Below are positions 33,836-47,034 of a stretch of 64,000 nt of DNA, piece after piece. Source of the stretch: Sedimenticola hydrogenitrophicus (GTDB lineage: Bacteria; Pseudomonadota; Gammaproteobacteria; Chromatiales; Chromatiaceae); NCBI RefSeq assembly GCF_029017505.1, contig NZ_JAQGEI010000017.1, positions 40,042-104,041 on the forward strand, given 5' to 3'. The position numbers and the translations under genes are program-made. The notes beneath the pieces were generated by a model. That model was not told the origin of the DNA. It did not search any database and was given only the letters and a program-made list of their open reading frames with translations. The first letter of the stretch is position 1. Every line of letters starts with the position of its first letter.

Positions 33836-34741
33836 TCACCCCAGCAGATAGTCCAGCAGCAGGCCGAAGAAAATCGTCATGCCGACACAGTTGTTGTTGC
33901 GGAAGGCGCTGAAACAGGCGGCCGGCTCGCGCCCGCGGATCAGCACCTGCTGGCGGACGAACAGCGCCGCCGCTACCGCAAGCCCCAGATAATAGGCCAT
34001 CCCCAGCCCCTCCCGGGCACCCACCAGCGCCAGCAGCGCCAGCATCGCCAGCTGCAGCAGGCCGATAATCAGCCGGTCCTGGCGGCCAAACAGGATGGCG
34101 GTGGACTTGACCCCGATGCGCAGATCATCCTCGCGGTCGACCATGGCATACTCGGTGTCATAGATCAGCGCCCAGAGGATGGCGGCCCCATAGAGCACCC
34201 AGGCCACCGTCGGGATGTCGCCGAGCAGGGCCATGTAGGCCATCGGTACCGCCCAGCCGAAGGCCATGCCCAACACCAGTTGGGGCAGGTGGGTATAGCG
34301 TTTCATGAACGGATAGAGGGCCGCCAGTAGCACCGCCACCACCGACATCAGCACGGTCTGGCGGTTGAGCAGCAGCACCAGGCCGAAGGCGATCAGGCAG
34401 AGCACGGCAAACACCCAGAGCGCCTCTTTCGGCGACACCACGCCGGTGGCGATCGGCCGGCCACAGGTGCGTTTCACCCGGCCGTCGATATGCCGGTCGG
34501 CGTAATCATTGATGGCGCAACCGGCGGAACGCATCAGCGCCACCCCGAGAACGAAGATCAGCACCACCCCCCAGCGCGGTTCACCGGCGCCGGCCAGCCA
34601 CAGGGCCCAGAGCGCCGGCCACAACAACAGCAGGATGCCGATCGGCTTGTCCAGCCGGACCAGGCGGATATAGCCGTCCAGCTGTCGGCGCAGGGTGCGT
34701 GGCGTCGCAACGGTGTTGAGGTCGGATGGTGAATGGCTCAT
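33836..34741 (-). CDS. ubiA: 4-hydroxybenzoate octaprenyltransferase UbiA
   Basis: The 301-residue polytopic membrane protein has about eight or nine hydrophobic segments and the prenyltransferase motifs [19 protein letters not shown] and [20 protein letters not shown] (Asp-rich, magnesium-diphosphate binding). It attaches the polyprenyl tail to 4-hydroxybenzoate in ubiquinone synthesis. Its start overlaps the ubiC stop by 4 bp, forming ubiC-ubiA. Confidence 0.95.
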   Translation of the reverse strand: MSHSPSDLNTVATPRTLRRQLDGYIRLVRLDKPIGILLLLWPALWALWLAGAGEPRWGVVLIFVLGVALMRSAGCAINDYADRHIDGRVKRTCGRPIATGVVSPKEALWVFAVLCLIAFGLVLLLNRQTVLMSVVAVLLAALYPFMKRYTHLPQLVLGMAFGWAVPMAYMALLGDIPTVAWVLYGAAILWALIYDTEYAMVDREDDLRIGVKSTAILFGRQDRLIIGLLQLAMLALLALVGAREGLGMAYYLGLAVAAALFVRQQVLIRGREPAACFSAFRNNNCVGMTIFFGLLLDYLLG

Positions 34742-35301
34742 GAGGGACTCGCTGGAATATCGGGTAAAAACAGTTCGTTCACCAACAACGGCTTGCCCGC
34801 CAAGTGAAACAGGGTGCGCCGCCCCCAGATCGCCTCGACCTGCCGCAGATGCACGGTGGCCGAGACGAAGAGCGCGTGGCGGGGCAGCAGACAGGCCATC
34901 TGGGTGACCCCGCGGCGCATCGAGGGATCGGCAAACAGCACTTCACCCAGCGGCCGCTCCCCCAGCATGGCCAGGCGCCGGGCCGGGCCCTGCAGGCTGC
35001 GCGCCGGTATCAGGGTGCGGGCAAACACCCAGGGCACGCCGCCGCAGAGCAGCTCCACTTCTCGCAGCACGGCAATCCCGCCCCGGCGCATGCCCAGCAG
35101 CCGGCGTTCGCTGTCCAGCGGCCGGGCCCACCCCTGACGCAACAGATTGACCCGGAAATCTCCTGGCGAGGCGCTCTTCAGACGTGCCGTCAATGAGCCA
35201 CGATCGCGCAACCACTGCTCGATATCCGCGGGCACCTGGTGATGCCGAAACCGGCACCAGGGTGCCCAGTGGGGCTCACGCCTGCTGTAAAAACGCTTCA
35301 A
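34738..35301 (-). CDS. ubiC: Chorismate lyase UbiC
   Basis: The 187-residue protein fits UbiC: W-x-P-W/GSLTARL opening ([20 protein letters not shown]), [24 protein letters not shown] core, and a late [17 protein letters not shown] with the conserved Glu. It converts chorismate to 4-hydroxybenzoate and pyruvate, providing the UbiA substrate. Confidence 0.9.
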   Translation of the reverse strand: MKRFYSRREPHWAPWCRFRHHQVPADIEQWLRDRGSLTARLKSASPGDFRVNLLRQGWARPLDSERRLLGMRRGGIAVLREVELLCGGVPWVFARTLIPARSLQGPARRLAMLGERPLGEVLFADPSMRRGVTQMACLLPRHALFVSATVHLRQVEAIWGRRTLFHLAGKPLLVNELFLPDIPASPS

Positions 35302-35433
35302 GAACGACTTCCGCTGACTGCAAATGGGCCATTATCACCGATTTTTTGCCCCGTTTCCCCTATAAATGCACTTGGCTGCGATGCTCATACGCCCTGGGGC
35401 GGAGCGTGCCTATCGATGGTGGGGCTCAGTACC

Positions 35434-35595
35434 GTAGCCTGGATGAAGCCGCCATTTCCCCAAACCGGAGGACCGCATGCACCCACGGCGGCGGAATCCG
35501 GGGCAGCGGGCTTCAACTCAACACCGCCCCGGATTTCGCCCGTCCGGGACTACGTGCCTGTTAAGTTCCCATGGAGCGGGCTCCATCCAGGCTAC
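35434..35595. repeat. Composite palindrome with GTAGCCTGGATG arms
   Basis: GTAGCCTGGATG (35434-35445) and CATCCAGGCTAC (35584-35595) are perfect inverted arms. Inside lie GCGGAATCCGGGGC and GCCCCGGATTTCGCC, another mirrored pair. Repeats of the GTAGCCTGGATG...GCGGAATCC type are common in gammaproteobacteria. It fills part of the 450 bp between ubiC and recG; 35302-35433 shows nothing else. Confidence 0.65.
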
Positions 35596-35613
35596 AAACC
35601 AGACGCCCAGAAC

Positions 35614-35690
35614 AGGATGCCGGTGAGCTTGCGAACCGCATCGATCCGGAAGCCGGTAAATGATGCGGTTCGTGCCTCACCGGCATCCTA
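35614..35690. repeat. Palindromic repeat AGGATGCCGGTGAG, copy 2
   Basis: AGGATGCCGGTGAG (35614-35627) pairs with CTCACCGGCATCCT (35676-35689), and inner GCGAACCGCATC with GATGCGGTTCG. It is the same family as 17617-17707. Confidence 0.75.
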
Positions 35691-35751
35691 CACCCCCCAG
35701 AAGTGCAAGCGGAACGGCATCAGGACCCTGGGCGTTTACCGCACTGTCACC

Positions 35752-37869
35752 TCAGGCGTTGATGTAGTGCTGGCGGTCGCCGACCCAGCGCCGTACCAGC
35801 GGGGTGACCCGCTCCGGATAGCGCTCCAGGAGCAGCTGGGCGGCCTGCTGCACCTCCGCTAACAGGGGCTGATCACGCAGCAGATCGGCAATGCGGAACT
35901 GCATCTCGCCGGTCTGCCGGGTACCCAGCACCTCACCGGGTCCGCGCAGCTCCAGGTCCTTCTGGGCGATCTCGAAGCCGTCGGTGGAGGCGCGCATCAC
36001 GCCGAGCCGCTGCTGGGCATTCTGTGACAGCGGCGGGTGGTACATCAGCACGCAGTGGCTCTCCACCGCGCCGCGGCCGACCCGGCCGCGCAGCTGATGC
36101 AGCTGGGCCAGGCCGAGCCGCTCGGGGTTCTCGATAATCATCAGGCTGGCATTCGGCACGTCCACCCCGACCTCGATCACCGTGGTGGCCACCAGCAGGT
36201 CCAGCCCGGCCTCCTTGAAGGCCGCCATTACCGCCTCCTTCTCGGCCGCCTTGAGCCGCCCGTGCACCAGGCCGATGCGCAGCTCCGGCAGCGCCTCCTG
36301 GAGCATGCGCGCCGCCTCCTCGGCCGCCTGGCACTGCAACGCCTCCGACTCCTCGATCAGGGTACAGACCCAGTAGGCCTGGCGCCCCGCCACACAGGCG
36401 CTGCGCACCCGCTCCACCACCTCGCCACGGCGGCTGTCCGGGATCGCCACCGTGGCCACCGGGGTGCGTCCCGGCGGCAGCTCGTCGATCACCGAGAGAT
36501 CCAGATCGGCATAGGCGGTCATCGCCAGGGTACGGGGGATCGGCGTGGCGGTCATGATCAGTTGATGGGGCACCGCGCTGCCGCCGCCCTTCTCGCGCAA
36601 TGCCATGCGCTGGTGCACGCCGAAGCGGTGCTGCTCATCGATAATCACCAGGCCCAGGGCCTGGAAATCGACATCCGCCTGGAACAGGGCATGGGTACCC
36701 ACGACAATCGGAGTGCTCCCGGCGACCAGCCCCTCCAGCAGCTGCTCGCGTGCCTTGCCCTTGTGGCGGCCGGTGAGCCAGGCCACTCCCAGCCCCAGCG
36801 GTTCGAGCCACTGCCGCAGCACCCGCAGGTGCTGCTCCGCCAGCAGCTCGGTGGGCGCCATCAGCGCCACCTGGTGCCCCGCCTCCACCGCCTGCAGGGC
36901 GGCCAGCGCCGCCACCACGGTCTTGCCCGAGCCCACATCCCCCTGCACCAGGCGCAGCATCGGGTGGGTCTGCTCCAGGTCGCGGGCGATCTCCCGCAGC
37001 ACCCGCCGCTGAGCCCCGGTCAGGGTGAAGCCTAGCCGTTCGAGAAAAGGCCGGGTCAGCCGCCGGGTGGCGGTCAGGGCCGGTGCCTGCTGACGTTTCT
37101 GACGCTGGCGGGTCGCCCGCAGGCTGAGCTGGTGCGCCATCAGCTCCTCGAAGGCGAGACGCTGCTGGGCGGGATGAGCGCCCGCCAGCAGCTGCGCCTG
37201 GGGGGCATCCGCCGGCGGCCGGTGCAGATAACCCAGGGCGGCGGCCAGATCGGGCAGGCGAAAGCGCTGCAGCAGCTCCTCCGGCAGCCACTCCGGCAGG
37301 GCGGCGGGATCGGCCTGCAGCAGGGCCAGCGCCCGCCCCGCCATGGCGCGCCAGCTCAACTGGTGCATCCCCTCGGTGGTGGGGTAGACCGGGGTCAGGC
37401 GCTCCTCCACCGCCGGACTCTCCCCTTCCGCGATAGGCTGATACTCGGGATGGACCATCTCATAGCCGGCGGGACCGGGGCGCACCTCGCCATAGCAGCG
37501 CAGCCGGCGGCCGCGGCTCAGCGCCGCCTGCTGGGCGGTGGAGAAATGAAAGAAGCGCAGGGTCAGGGCGCCGCTGCCGTCGGCCAGCCGGATCAACAGC
37601 GAGCGGCGACGGCCAAAGCGGATATCCGCCAGTTCGATCTCGCCCTCCACCACCACGCTGTCGCCGGGACGCAGCGAGCCGATCGGCACCACCCGGGTAC
37701 GATCCTGATAGCGGAACGGCAGGTGAAAGAGGATGTCCTGAACGGTCCTGACGCCGATCCGGGCCAGTTTCTCGCTGTTGCGCGAACCGACCCCCTTGAG
37801 GGCGGTTACCGGCAGCTGGTCCAATCCTGAAACCCCAGCGTGATTGTTCAAAGCCCCCCCTTCCGGCAT
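35752..37869 (-). CDS. recG: ATP-dependent DNA helicase RecG
   Basis: The 705-residue protein (start MPEGGALNNHAG; 16 more codons are open upstream) has the N-terminal wedge/OB domain (LPFRYQDRTRVVPIG), helicase motif I LVQGDVGSGKTVVAALAAL, motif II VIIDEQHRFGVHQR, TATPIPRTLAM, and motif VI QLRGRVGRG. It remodels stalled replication forks and Holliday junctions. Position downstream of spoT matches the gmk-rpoZ-spoT...recG order of gammaproteobacteria. Confidence 0.96.
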   Translation of the reverse strand: MPEGGALNNHAGVSGLDQLPVTALKGVGSRNSEKLARIGVRTVQDILFHLPFRYQDRTRVVPIGSLRPGDSVVVEGEIELADIRFGRRRSLLIRLADGSGALTLRFFHFSTAQQAALSRGRRLRCYGEVRPGPAGYEMVHPEYQPIAEGESPAVEERLTPVYPTTEGMHQLSWRAMAGRALALLQADPAALPEWLPEELLQRFRLPDLAAALGYLHRPPADAPQAQLLAGAHPAQQRLAFEELMAHQLSLRATRQRQKRQQAPALTATRRLTRPFLERLGFTLTGAQRRVLREIARDLEQTHPMLRLVQGDVGSGKTVVAALAALQAVEAGHQVALMAPTELLAEQHLRVLRQWLEPLGLGVAWLTGRHKGKAREQLLEGLVAGSTPIVVGTHALFQADVDFQALGLVIIDEQHRFGVHQRMALREKGGGSAVPHQLIMTATPIPRTLAMTAYADLDLSVIDELPPGRTPVATVAIPDSRRGEVVERVRSACVAGRQAYWVCTLIEESEALQCQAAEEAARMLQEALPELRIGLVHGRLKAAEKEAVMAAFKEAGLDLLVATTVIEVGVDVPNASLMIIENPERLGLAQLHQLRGRVGRGAVESHCVLMYHPPLSQNAQQRLGVMRASTDGFEIAQKDLELRGPGEVLGTRQTGEMQFRIADLLRDQPLLAEVQQAAQLLLERYPERVTPLVRRWVGDRQHYINA

Positions 37870-38025
37870 CCGTCGTATCCTTCTTGATGAATAGGGCCAT
37901 AATGGCCAGCGGCCCATCCCTGTGCCACGCTTAGTGACAAGACCGGCAGGTAATCAATTGGGTGATAATATTACCAGATAAATCCACATGGAAAACCTAG
38001 AGAGAACAAATAGAGGAGACCGGCC

Positions 38026-38340
38026 ATGTCCGTACTGTTGGAGTTTGCCATGTTCCCGACCGACAAGGGGGAGAGTGTGGGGGGCTATGTCAGCCAGGTA
38101 ATCCGCATGATCCGTGACAGCGGCAGTGACTATCAGCTGACCCCCATGGGCACCATTATCGAGACCGACACCCTGCCCGAGGCGCTGGCCCTGGTGGAGG
38201 CGGCCTACCGGATACTGGAACAGGCCGGCTGCGCGAGGGTCTACTCCTCCCTGAAGCTTGATATCCGCCAGGGCAGCGGCAACCGCATGCAGGGCAAGGT
38301 GGATTCGGTGCGCGAGAAGATCGGCGAGGTGCGCAGTTAA
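38026..38340 (+). CDS. MTH1187-family thiamine-binding protein
   Basis: The 104-residue protein matches the small MTH1187/YkoF-like (DUF77) fold: SVLLEFAMFPTDKGESVGGY, SDYQLTPMGTIIETD and a C-terminal basic helix. Family members bind thiamine or related pyrimidines. GGAGAC lies upstream of the ATG. It is divergent from recG, and yjbQ, also linked to thiamine phosphate, follows 170 bp later, which supports a shared theme but is not proof. Confidence 0.82.
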   Translation: MSVLLEFAMFPTDKGESVGGYVSQVIRMIRDSGSDYQLTPMGTIIETDTLPEALALVEAAYRILEQAGCARVYSSLKLDIRQGSGNRMQGKVDSVREKIGEVRS

Positions 38341-38358
38341 CCCGTTCTTTTCATAAAA

Positions 38359-38475
38359 CTCTCGCCAAGACGCCAAGGGCGCAAAGAAAACAACGATCTA
38401 TTGCCTGCGTACGTCGGCAGATCACTGTCGCATATATGCTGCGGTTATTTTGGTCACCTTTGCGCCTCTGCGAGC
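38359..38475. repeat. Inverted repeat CTCGCCAAGACGCCAAGGGCGCAAAG / CTTTGCGCCTCTGCGAG type
   Basis: CTCTCGCCAAGACGCCAAGG with following GCGCAAAG is mirrored by CTTTGCGCCTCTGCGAG. It is related to the element at 1647 and lies between the two thiamine-related genes. Confidence 0.5.
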
Positions 38476-38509
38476 ATAATCAGGCTAACTGCTGTCAGCG
38501 GAGAGATCC

Positions 38510-38926
38510 ATGATCCATCAAGCAATACTGCAGATTCAGTGCAACGGCAGGGGCACCTACAACATCACCCGGGAGGTGGAGCAGGTGGTGAGTGATTCCG
38601 GCATCAGTACCGGCCTGTGCCATGTCTATACCCACCATACCAGCGCCTCGCTCACCCTGTGCGAGAACGCCGATCCGGCCGTACACCGGGATCTGGAGCA
38701 ATTCATGGCGCGACTGGTGCCGGATGGCGACCCGGCCTACGAACACACGCAGGAGGGGCCCGATGACATGCCGGCCCATATCCGTTCGATCCTGACCAAC
38801 ATGGACCTGACCCTGCCGGTCACCACCGGGCACTGTGCCCGGGGCACTTGGCAGGGGATCTATCTGTGGGAACATCGTACCGCGCCGCAGCGCCGCCAGA
38901 TCACGGTCACGGTGCAGGGGGAGTAG
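38510..38926 (+). CDS. yjbQ: YjbQ-family (UPF0047) protein
   Basis: The 138-residue protein has the family signature VYTHHTSASLTLCENADP (His pair) and LTLPVTTGHCARGTWQGIYL. E. coli YjbQ has weak thiamine-phosphate synthase activity; the physiological role is not settled. It stands alone on the plus strand with ridA convergent. Confidence 0.88.
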   Translation: MIHQAILQIQCNGRGTYNITREVEQVVSDSGISTGLCHVYTHHTSASLTLCENADPAVHRDLEQFMARLVPDGDPAYEHTQEGPDDMPAHIRSILTNMDLTLPVTTGHCARGTWQGIYLWEHRTAPQRRQITVTVQGE

Positions 38927-38948
38927 CAGCGGCGGACGCTATGCCTCT

Positions 38949-39341
38949 TCAGCCGCCGGACGCAAGCACCATCACGGCATCCATCTCCACCCCGGCATCC
39001 TTGGGCAACCGGGCCACGCCGATGGCCGCCCGCGCCGGGTAGGGCTGGGCGAAGTACTCCGCCATCACGCTGTTCACCAGGGGGAAGTGCACCAGGTCGG
39101 TAAGAAAGATATTCAGCTTGACTACATCCCGGAGTTCACCGCCGGCCGCCCGAGCCACCGCCTGCAGATTATCGAAGACGCGACGGATCTGCGCCTCCAT
39201 ATCGCCCGTCACCATCTCCATGGTCTCCGGCACCAGGGGAATCTGCCCGGAGAGATAGACCGTGGTCCCGACCTTGACCGCCTGGGAATAGGTCCCGATC
39301 GCCTGCGGCGCCAGGTCTGTTCGAATGATCTCTTTTTCCAT
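38949..39341 (-). CDS. ridA: RidA-family reactive enamine/imine deaminase
   Basis: The 130-residue protein shows the RidA fold pattern: [34 protein letters not shown], and the substrate Arg in [20 protein letters not shown]. It hydrolyses reactive 2-aminoacrylate-type intermediates to 2-ketoacids. It follows spoT by 21 bp on the same strand, a common arrangement in gammaproteobacteria. Confidence 0.92.
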   Translation of the reverse strand: MEKEIIRTDLAPQAIGTYSQAVKVGTTVYLSGQIPLVPETMEMVTGDMEAQIRRVFDNLQAVARAAGGELRDVVKLNIFLTDLVHFPLVNSVMAEYFAQPYPARAAIGVARLPKDAGVEMDAVMVLASGG

Positions 39342-39362
39342 TGCTGTTTGCTCTCTGTCTAT

Positions 39363-41528
<2,166 letters not shown>

Positions 41529-41620
41529 ACGATGCACCGGTCGAAGGCTGCACCATAGACCCATGCAGCCTCGGCAAGAGGGCTGATAAGTTCAATTGAG
41601 CGGCCTCGGGTACCCATTCC

Positions 41621-41902
41621 TTATCTGGCAAAGGTCTGCTCTTCCACCATGTCATCCGAACCGAAGTTATCTTCCAGGGCGCTCATGTCCACTTCCGATT
41701 GGGATTTGGGGGCCACCAGGCGGTCGTCCACCAGGCCGGCGGCGATCTCGCGCAGGGCCACGACGGTCGCCTTGTCATTCTCCCAGGCCAGCAGCGGCGC
41801 CACACCATGGCTCAACTGGCGTGCACGCTTGGTCGCCAACAACACCAGATCAAAACGGTTATCCACATGCTCAAGGCAATCTTCAACAGTAACGCGGGCC
41901 AT
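41621..41902 (-). CDS. rpoZ: RNA polymerase omega subunit
   Basis: The 93-residue protein starts [20 protein letters not shown], the standard omega N-terminus, with RARQLSHG and [15 protein letters not shown]. The reading frame extends 21 codons further upstream, but that part is not conserved. Omega stabilises the beta-prime subunit and forms a ppGpp site, apt beside spoT. Confidence 0.95.
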   Translation of the reverse strand: MARVTVEDCLEHVDNRFDLVLLATKRARQLSHGVAPLLAWENDKATVVALREIAAGLVDDRLVAPKSQSEVDMSALEDNFGSDDMVEEQTFAR

Positions 41903-42116
41903 GTTCAATACACTCCGAAGGTCCGATCCCCGGATACGCTGTCCACGGGGAAGAAAATAATTCAATCACACCAGCCGTCACGACCGGAACATTTAATAGT
42001 ATAACAATGCCCGCGCGCGCACCAGCCAGCCGGAGCAGCAATTCCAAGTATGGCTTTCAATAGCCGTTTAGTTATCCCGGCCCCGACTGGCAAGGAACCC
42101 CGGATGGACAGGGATC

Positions 42117-42162
42117 CACACAGATGGGAGATCAGTATTCTGAATCCGTGTTTATCTGTGTG
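42117..42162. repeat. Inverted repeat CACACAGAT...ATCTGTGTG
   Basis: CACACAGAT (42117-42125) and ATCTGTGTG (42154-42162) are embedded in an ATCCGTGTTTATCTGTGTGA-like sequence, a very common intergenic repeat form. It lies in the 318-bp gap between gmk and rpoZ. The rest of that gap, 41903-42116, shows nothing recognisable. Confidence 0.55.
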
Positions 42163-42220
42163 AATTCGTGGTTCTCCAGGGTCCCGCCAAATTTAGCATT
42201 GCTGTAGTCGGAACGGTGAT

Positions 42221-43806
<1,586 letters not shown>

Positions 43807-43924
43807 GTGCGCACCTGTTATTTATACTTGGAAGAGTACTGCGTATCATCATGACAACGCAGGCAGTGATCTACCCGCCGATCGACCGGGCCGCCGAGAT
43901 CCTGGCGGCCGTTGACAGTGTCTA

Positions 43925-44086
43925 GCAGCCTGTCGGGCTTGACCGATCGTAGCGAGGGAAAGCCGGTTTGAGCCAGATTTTTCGATCTTTCGAGGCGAAT
44001 AGTGGACCTATTTAACGAGAAAGATCGGGAAATATGGCCAAACCCGGCTTTTCCGCAGTAGATCTGCGTTAAGTCCGACAGGCTGC
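43925..44086. repeat. 162-bp palindromic (MITE-like) element upstream of the kinase gene
   Basis: GCAGCCTGTCGGGCTT (43925-43940) pairs with AAGTCCGACAGGCTGC (44071-44086) with one mismatch. Inner GGAAAGCCGGTTTG mirrors CCAAACCCGGCTTTTCC, and CGATCTTTC mirrors GAAAGATCG. Its right end abuts the kinase start. It has no coding capacity. Fragments resembling its tip (GGAGTCTGTCGGGC) occur near 50951. Confidence 0.7.
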
Positions 44087-44089
44087 GAG

Positions 44090-45094
44090 GTGTATCATAA
44101 TGCGCATTCGTACAGAGTGCATCCGGAGCCGACTATTTCTTCACCCACGGAACAGACCAGGGACAGCCTACCATCCGGCACCGTCATTGACTGTTACTCG
44201 ATCATCAAACTGATCGGGAGCGGAGGCTTCAGCCTGATTTATCTGGCCGAGGACGAGGACACCCAGGACCATGTGGTGATCAAGGAGTACCTGCCGAAGA
44301 AGCTGGCGGTGCGGGACCCGGCCGGCCGGGTGCAGGTGAGCGGCGAGAAACAGTGCGACGCCTTCCACAACGGCCGCAAGCTGTTCTACCTGGAGGCCAA
44401 GGCGCTGGCCACCCTGCGCCACCCCAATATCGTCAATGTCCGCACCTTCTTCCTGGCCAACAACACCGCCTACCTGGTGATGGACTATGAGCATGGCAAA
44501 AACCTGGGCAGCTATGTCAAAAAGCGCAACGGCGGACTCAGCACCACCTTTCTGCTGACGGTCTTCCCGGCGGTGCTGGACGCCCTGAACTTGATCCACT
44601 CCGAGGGACAGCTGCACCTGGACATCAAACCCAGTAATATCCACCTGCGGCCGGGCGGCAATCCCCTGCTGCTGGACTTTGGCGCGGTGCACCAGTTCGC
44701 CACCACGCGCCGCCGGCAATCCTCCCAGGTGGTGACACCCGGGTTCGCCCCGGTCGAGCAGTACTACGCCTCCGGTTACGTGGGACCGTGGAGCGACGTC
44801 TACGCCATCGGCGCCACCATGCGCTCCTGCATCGAGGGAAAACCGCCGCCCTCCGCCATCGAACGGCATGCGCAGGATTCCATGAAGCCGATCGCCAGCC
44901 TGTACCGGAAACAGTACCCCGCCTACCTGCTGGATGTGATCGACTGGGCGATGGAGGTGGACCCCCTGCTGAGGCCCCAGAATGCCGGCATCATGCTGGA
45001 GGCGCTGACCCAGGAACGGGGGCGCCCGGCAAACAACCGCCAGACACCGCCTGCGACAACCGACGATCTGTTCAAGGAGAGCCCCCCTGAATGA
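44090..45094 (+). CDS. Serine/threonine protein kinase (Hanks type)
   Basis: The 334-residue protein has the Gly-rich loop LIGSGGFSLIYLAEDE (about residue 42), the ATP Lys in VVIKEYLPKK, catalytic loop HLDIKPSNIHL (Arg of the usual HRD is Leu) and LLLDFGAVHQF, with APVEQYYASGYVGPWSDVYA as the activation-to-APE region. No membrane segment or extracellular sensor is seen, so it is cytosolic. The GTG start at 44090 is tentative; the first about 30 residues are not conserved. It is coupled by an ATGA overlap to the phosphatase gene. Confidence 0.88.
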   Translation: MYHNAHSYRVHPEPTISSPTEQTRDSLPSGTVIDCYSIIKLIGSGGFSLIYLAEDEDTQDHVVIKEYLPKKLAVRDPAGRVQVSGEKQCDAFHNGRKLFYLEAKALATLRHPNIVNVRTFFLANNTAYLVMDYEHGKNLGSYVKKRNGGLSTTFLLTVFPAVLDALNLIHSEGQLHLDIKPSNIHLRPGGNPLLLDFGAVHQFATTRRRQSSQVVTPGFAPVEQYYASGYVGPWSDVYAIGATMRSCIEGKPPPSAIERHAQDSMKPIASLYRKQYPAYLLDVIDWAMEVDPLLRPQNAGIMLEALTQERGRPANNRQTPPATTDDLFKESPPE

Positions 45095-45972
45095 GCATAC
45101 AACCCGGTGAATTTGCCTTCAGTAGCCTGATAGGCGACCGCAAGATCAATCAGGACCGCTGTATCCGGGTGACCGACGGTGACAGCATCCTGCTGGGCCT
45201 GGGTGACGGCATGGGAGGCCATCCACGGGGCGAGGCGGCGGCGCAGGTGTTGATCGATACCTGCCAGAGCTATTTCAACCGGATCCCCCATCCGATCCTC
45301 AATCCCAGCAGCTTCCTCACCCGCCTGCTGCATAAGGCGCATGAAAATATCGTTGCCTTCGGTTATGAACAGCAGCCGGCCATCGATCCGCGGACCACGG
45401 CGGTGGCCTGCCTGGTGCAGAAGAGCGTGGCCCACTGGGCACACGCGGGCGACAGCCGGCTCTATCTGCTGCGTGAGCGCCGGGTGCTCTCCAAGACCAT
45501 CGACCACTCCTATGTTGAACGGCTGAAACAGCAGGGGGTGATCACCGCCAAACAGCAGAAGAACCACCCCCAGCGCAACTATGTCACCCGCTGCCTGGGC
45601 GGCGCGCTGGCCTCCCCGGACATCACCCTGGGCAAACACAAGCTGGAGGCCGGGGATATCCTGCTGCTGTGCAGCGACGGACTCTGGGGGAGCATCAGCG
45701 AAGAGGATCTGCTGACCACCCTGTTCAGTACCCTGCCGCTGTCGGAGGCGATTCACAAGCTGGCCGAACAGGCGGCCCACAACGCCTTTCCGGACAGTGA
45801 TAACATCACCCTGCTCGCCCTGCGGATGCAGCAGGGGGACCAAGACAAGCTGGACAAGACCCGGGACGAACAAGCGGAGCCCGCGGAGGAGAGCAACCTG
45901 GCCCAGGCCATTGCCGAGCTGCAGAACGCCATCAACAATTTTGAAACAGAAATCAAGCAGGAGAAAGAATGA
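45091..45972 (+). CDS. PP2C-family serine/threonine phosphatase
   Basis: The 293-residue protein carries the metal-binding motifs of PPM phosphatases: [62 protein letters not shown] and DNITLLALR. An acidic C-terminal tail follows (about 255-293). It should reverse the phosphorylations of the neighbouring kinase. Its start and stop overlap the kinase and rph genes by 4 bp each, so the three are co-translated. Confidence 0.9.
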   Translation: MSIQPGEFAFSSLIGDRKINQDRCIRVTDGDSILLGLGDGMGGHPRGEAAAQVLIDTCQSYFNRIPHPILNPSSFLTRLLHKAHENIVAFGYEQQPAIDPRTTAVACLVQKSVAHWAHAGDSRLYLLRERRVLSKTIDHSYVERLKQQGVITAKQQKNHPQRNYVTRCLGGALASPDITLGKHKLEAGDILLLCSDGLWGSISEEDLLTTLFSTLPLSEAIHKLAEQAAHNAFPDSDNITLLALRMQQGDQDKLDKTRDEQAEPAEESNLAQAIAELQNAINNFETEIKQEKE

Positions 45973-46685
45973 GACCGAGTGGCCGTACACCCGAGCAGAT
46001 GCGCCCTGTCCGCATCACCCGACACTTCACCAAGCATGCGGAGGGGTCGGTACTGATCTCGTTCGGCGATACCCAGGTCATCTGCACCGCCTCGGTCGAG
46101 GAGCGCGTACCGCCCTTCCTCAAGGGCAGTGGCCAGGGCTGGGTGACCGCCGAATACGGCATGTTGCCCCGCTCCACCGACAGCCGTATGGCACGGGAGG
46201 CGAGCCGGGGCAAACAGGGGGGCCGTACCCTGGAGATCCAGCGGCTGATCGGCCGCAGCCTGCGCGCGGTAACCGACCTCCAGGCCCTGGGCGAACGCAC
46301 CATCACCCTGGACTGCGATGTCATCCAGGCGGACGGCGGCACCCGCACGGCCTCCATCTCGGGTGCCTACGTGGCGCTGTGCGATGCCGTCGGCAAGCTG
46401 CGGGAGACCGGCAAACTCGCCCGCGATCCGCTACACGGCCAGCTCGCCTCGGTCTCGGTCGGCATCTACCGGGGGGTACCGGTACTGGACCTCGATTATG
46501 CCGAGGACTCCCAGGCCGAGACCGACATGAACGTGGTGATGAACGACGCCGGGGCCTTTATCGAGGTCCAGGGGACGGCGGAAGGACACGCCTTTCACCT
46601 GCAGGAGCTGAATGCCATGCTGGCACTGGCGGATGGCGGCATCCGCGAGATCATGGCGCTGCAGCGGCAGGCGCTGGAGGGATAG
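45969..46685 (+). CDS. rph: Ribonuclease PH
   Basis: The 238-residue phosphorolytic exoribonuclease begins [20 protein letters not shown]. It has [33 protein letters not shown] and [20 protein letters not shown]. It trims tRNA 3' ends. Family neighbours in gammaproteobacteria usually include rdgB right after it; here rdgB is at 61410, about 15 kb away. Confidence 0.95.
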   Translation: MRPSGRTPEQMRPVRITRHFTKHAEGSVLISFGDTQVICTASVEERVPPFLKGSGQGWVTAEYGMLPRSTDSRMAREASRGKQGGRTLEIQRLIGRSLRAVTDLQALGERTITLDCDVIQADGGTRTASISGAYVALCDAVGKLRETGKLARDPLHGQLASVSVGIYRGVPVLDLDYAEDSQAETDMNVVMNDAGAFIEVQGTAEGHAFHLQELNAMLALADGGIREIMALQRQALEG

Positions 46686-46712
46686 CGCATCGGGCGGTGG
46701 ATTCATTCATAG

Positions 46713-46985
46713 GGTGAGGAGTGGTACAAGCTCAAGTTCGTAGCTCAGTTCCAGACACCGGGCGGGCCACCCCCTTGCCGGTACACGCTGTGAATACGTC
46801 CCTGTACGCTCGGCGTCGGCATCCCTGCCTCCGACGGTCCCGACAAGGGGGTGGCCCGCCCTGAACGATGCTTTTTGAACTCCGAACCTTGAGTTGTTAA
46901 AACAAGTTTGGGAATTCGCAGTACTTGTAGGGTGGATAAGCTTGCGCATCCACCGCCACCCGATTCATGGTGAGGAGTGGTACAT
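46713..46985. repeat. Palindromic element flanked by 16-bp direct repeats
   Basis: GGTGAGGAGTGGTACA occurs at 46713-46728 and 46970-46985. Between them GGGCGGGCCACCCCCTTG (46760-46777) and CAAGGGGGTGGCCCGCCC (46844-46861) form a perfect 18-bp inverted repeat around a GTGAATACGTCCCTGTACGC segment of a type widespread in gammaproteobacteria. A half copy of the TAGGGTGGATAAGC repeat is at 46929. Together these occupy the 349-bp rph-GGDEF gap. Confidence 0.7.
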
Positions 46986-47034
46986 GGATGTACCGTTTAC
47001 GGACCCGGGGGTGGGATAGCCGCCGGGCGGCTGG

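Noticed and set aside
35239..35862. A 207-codon plus-strand open frame between ubiC and recG
   Set aside because: It crosses two palindromic repeats and runs into antisense recG; composition and lack of motifs mark it as spurious.
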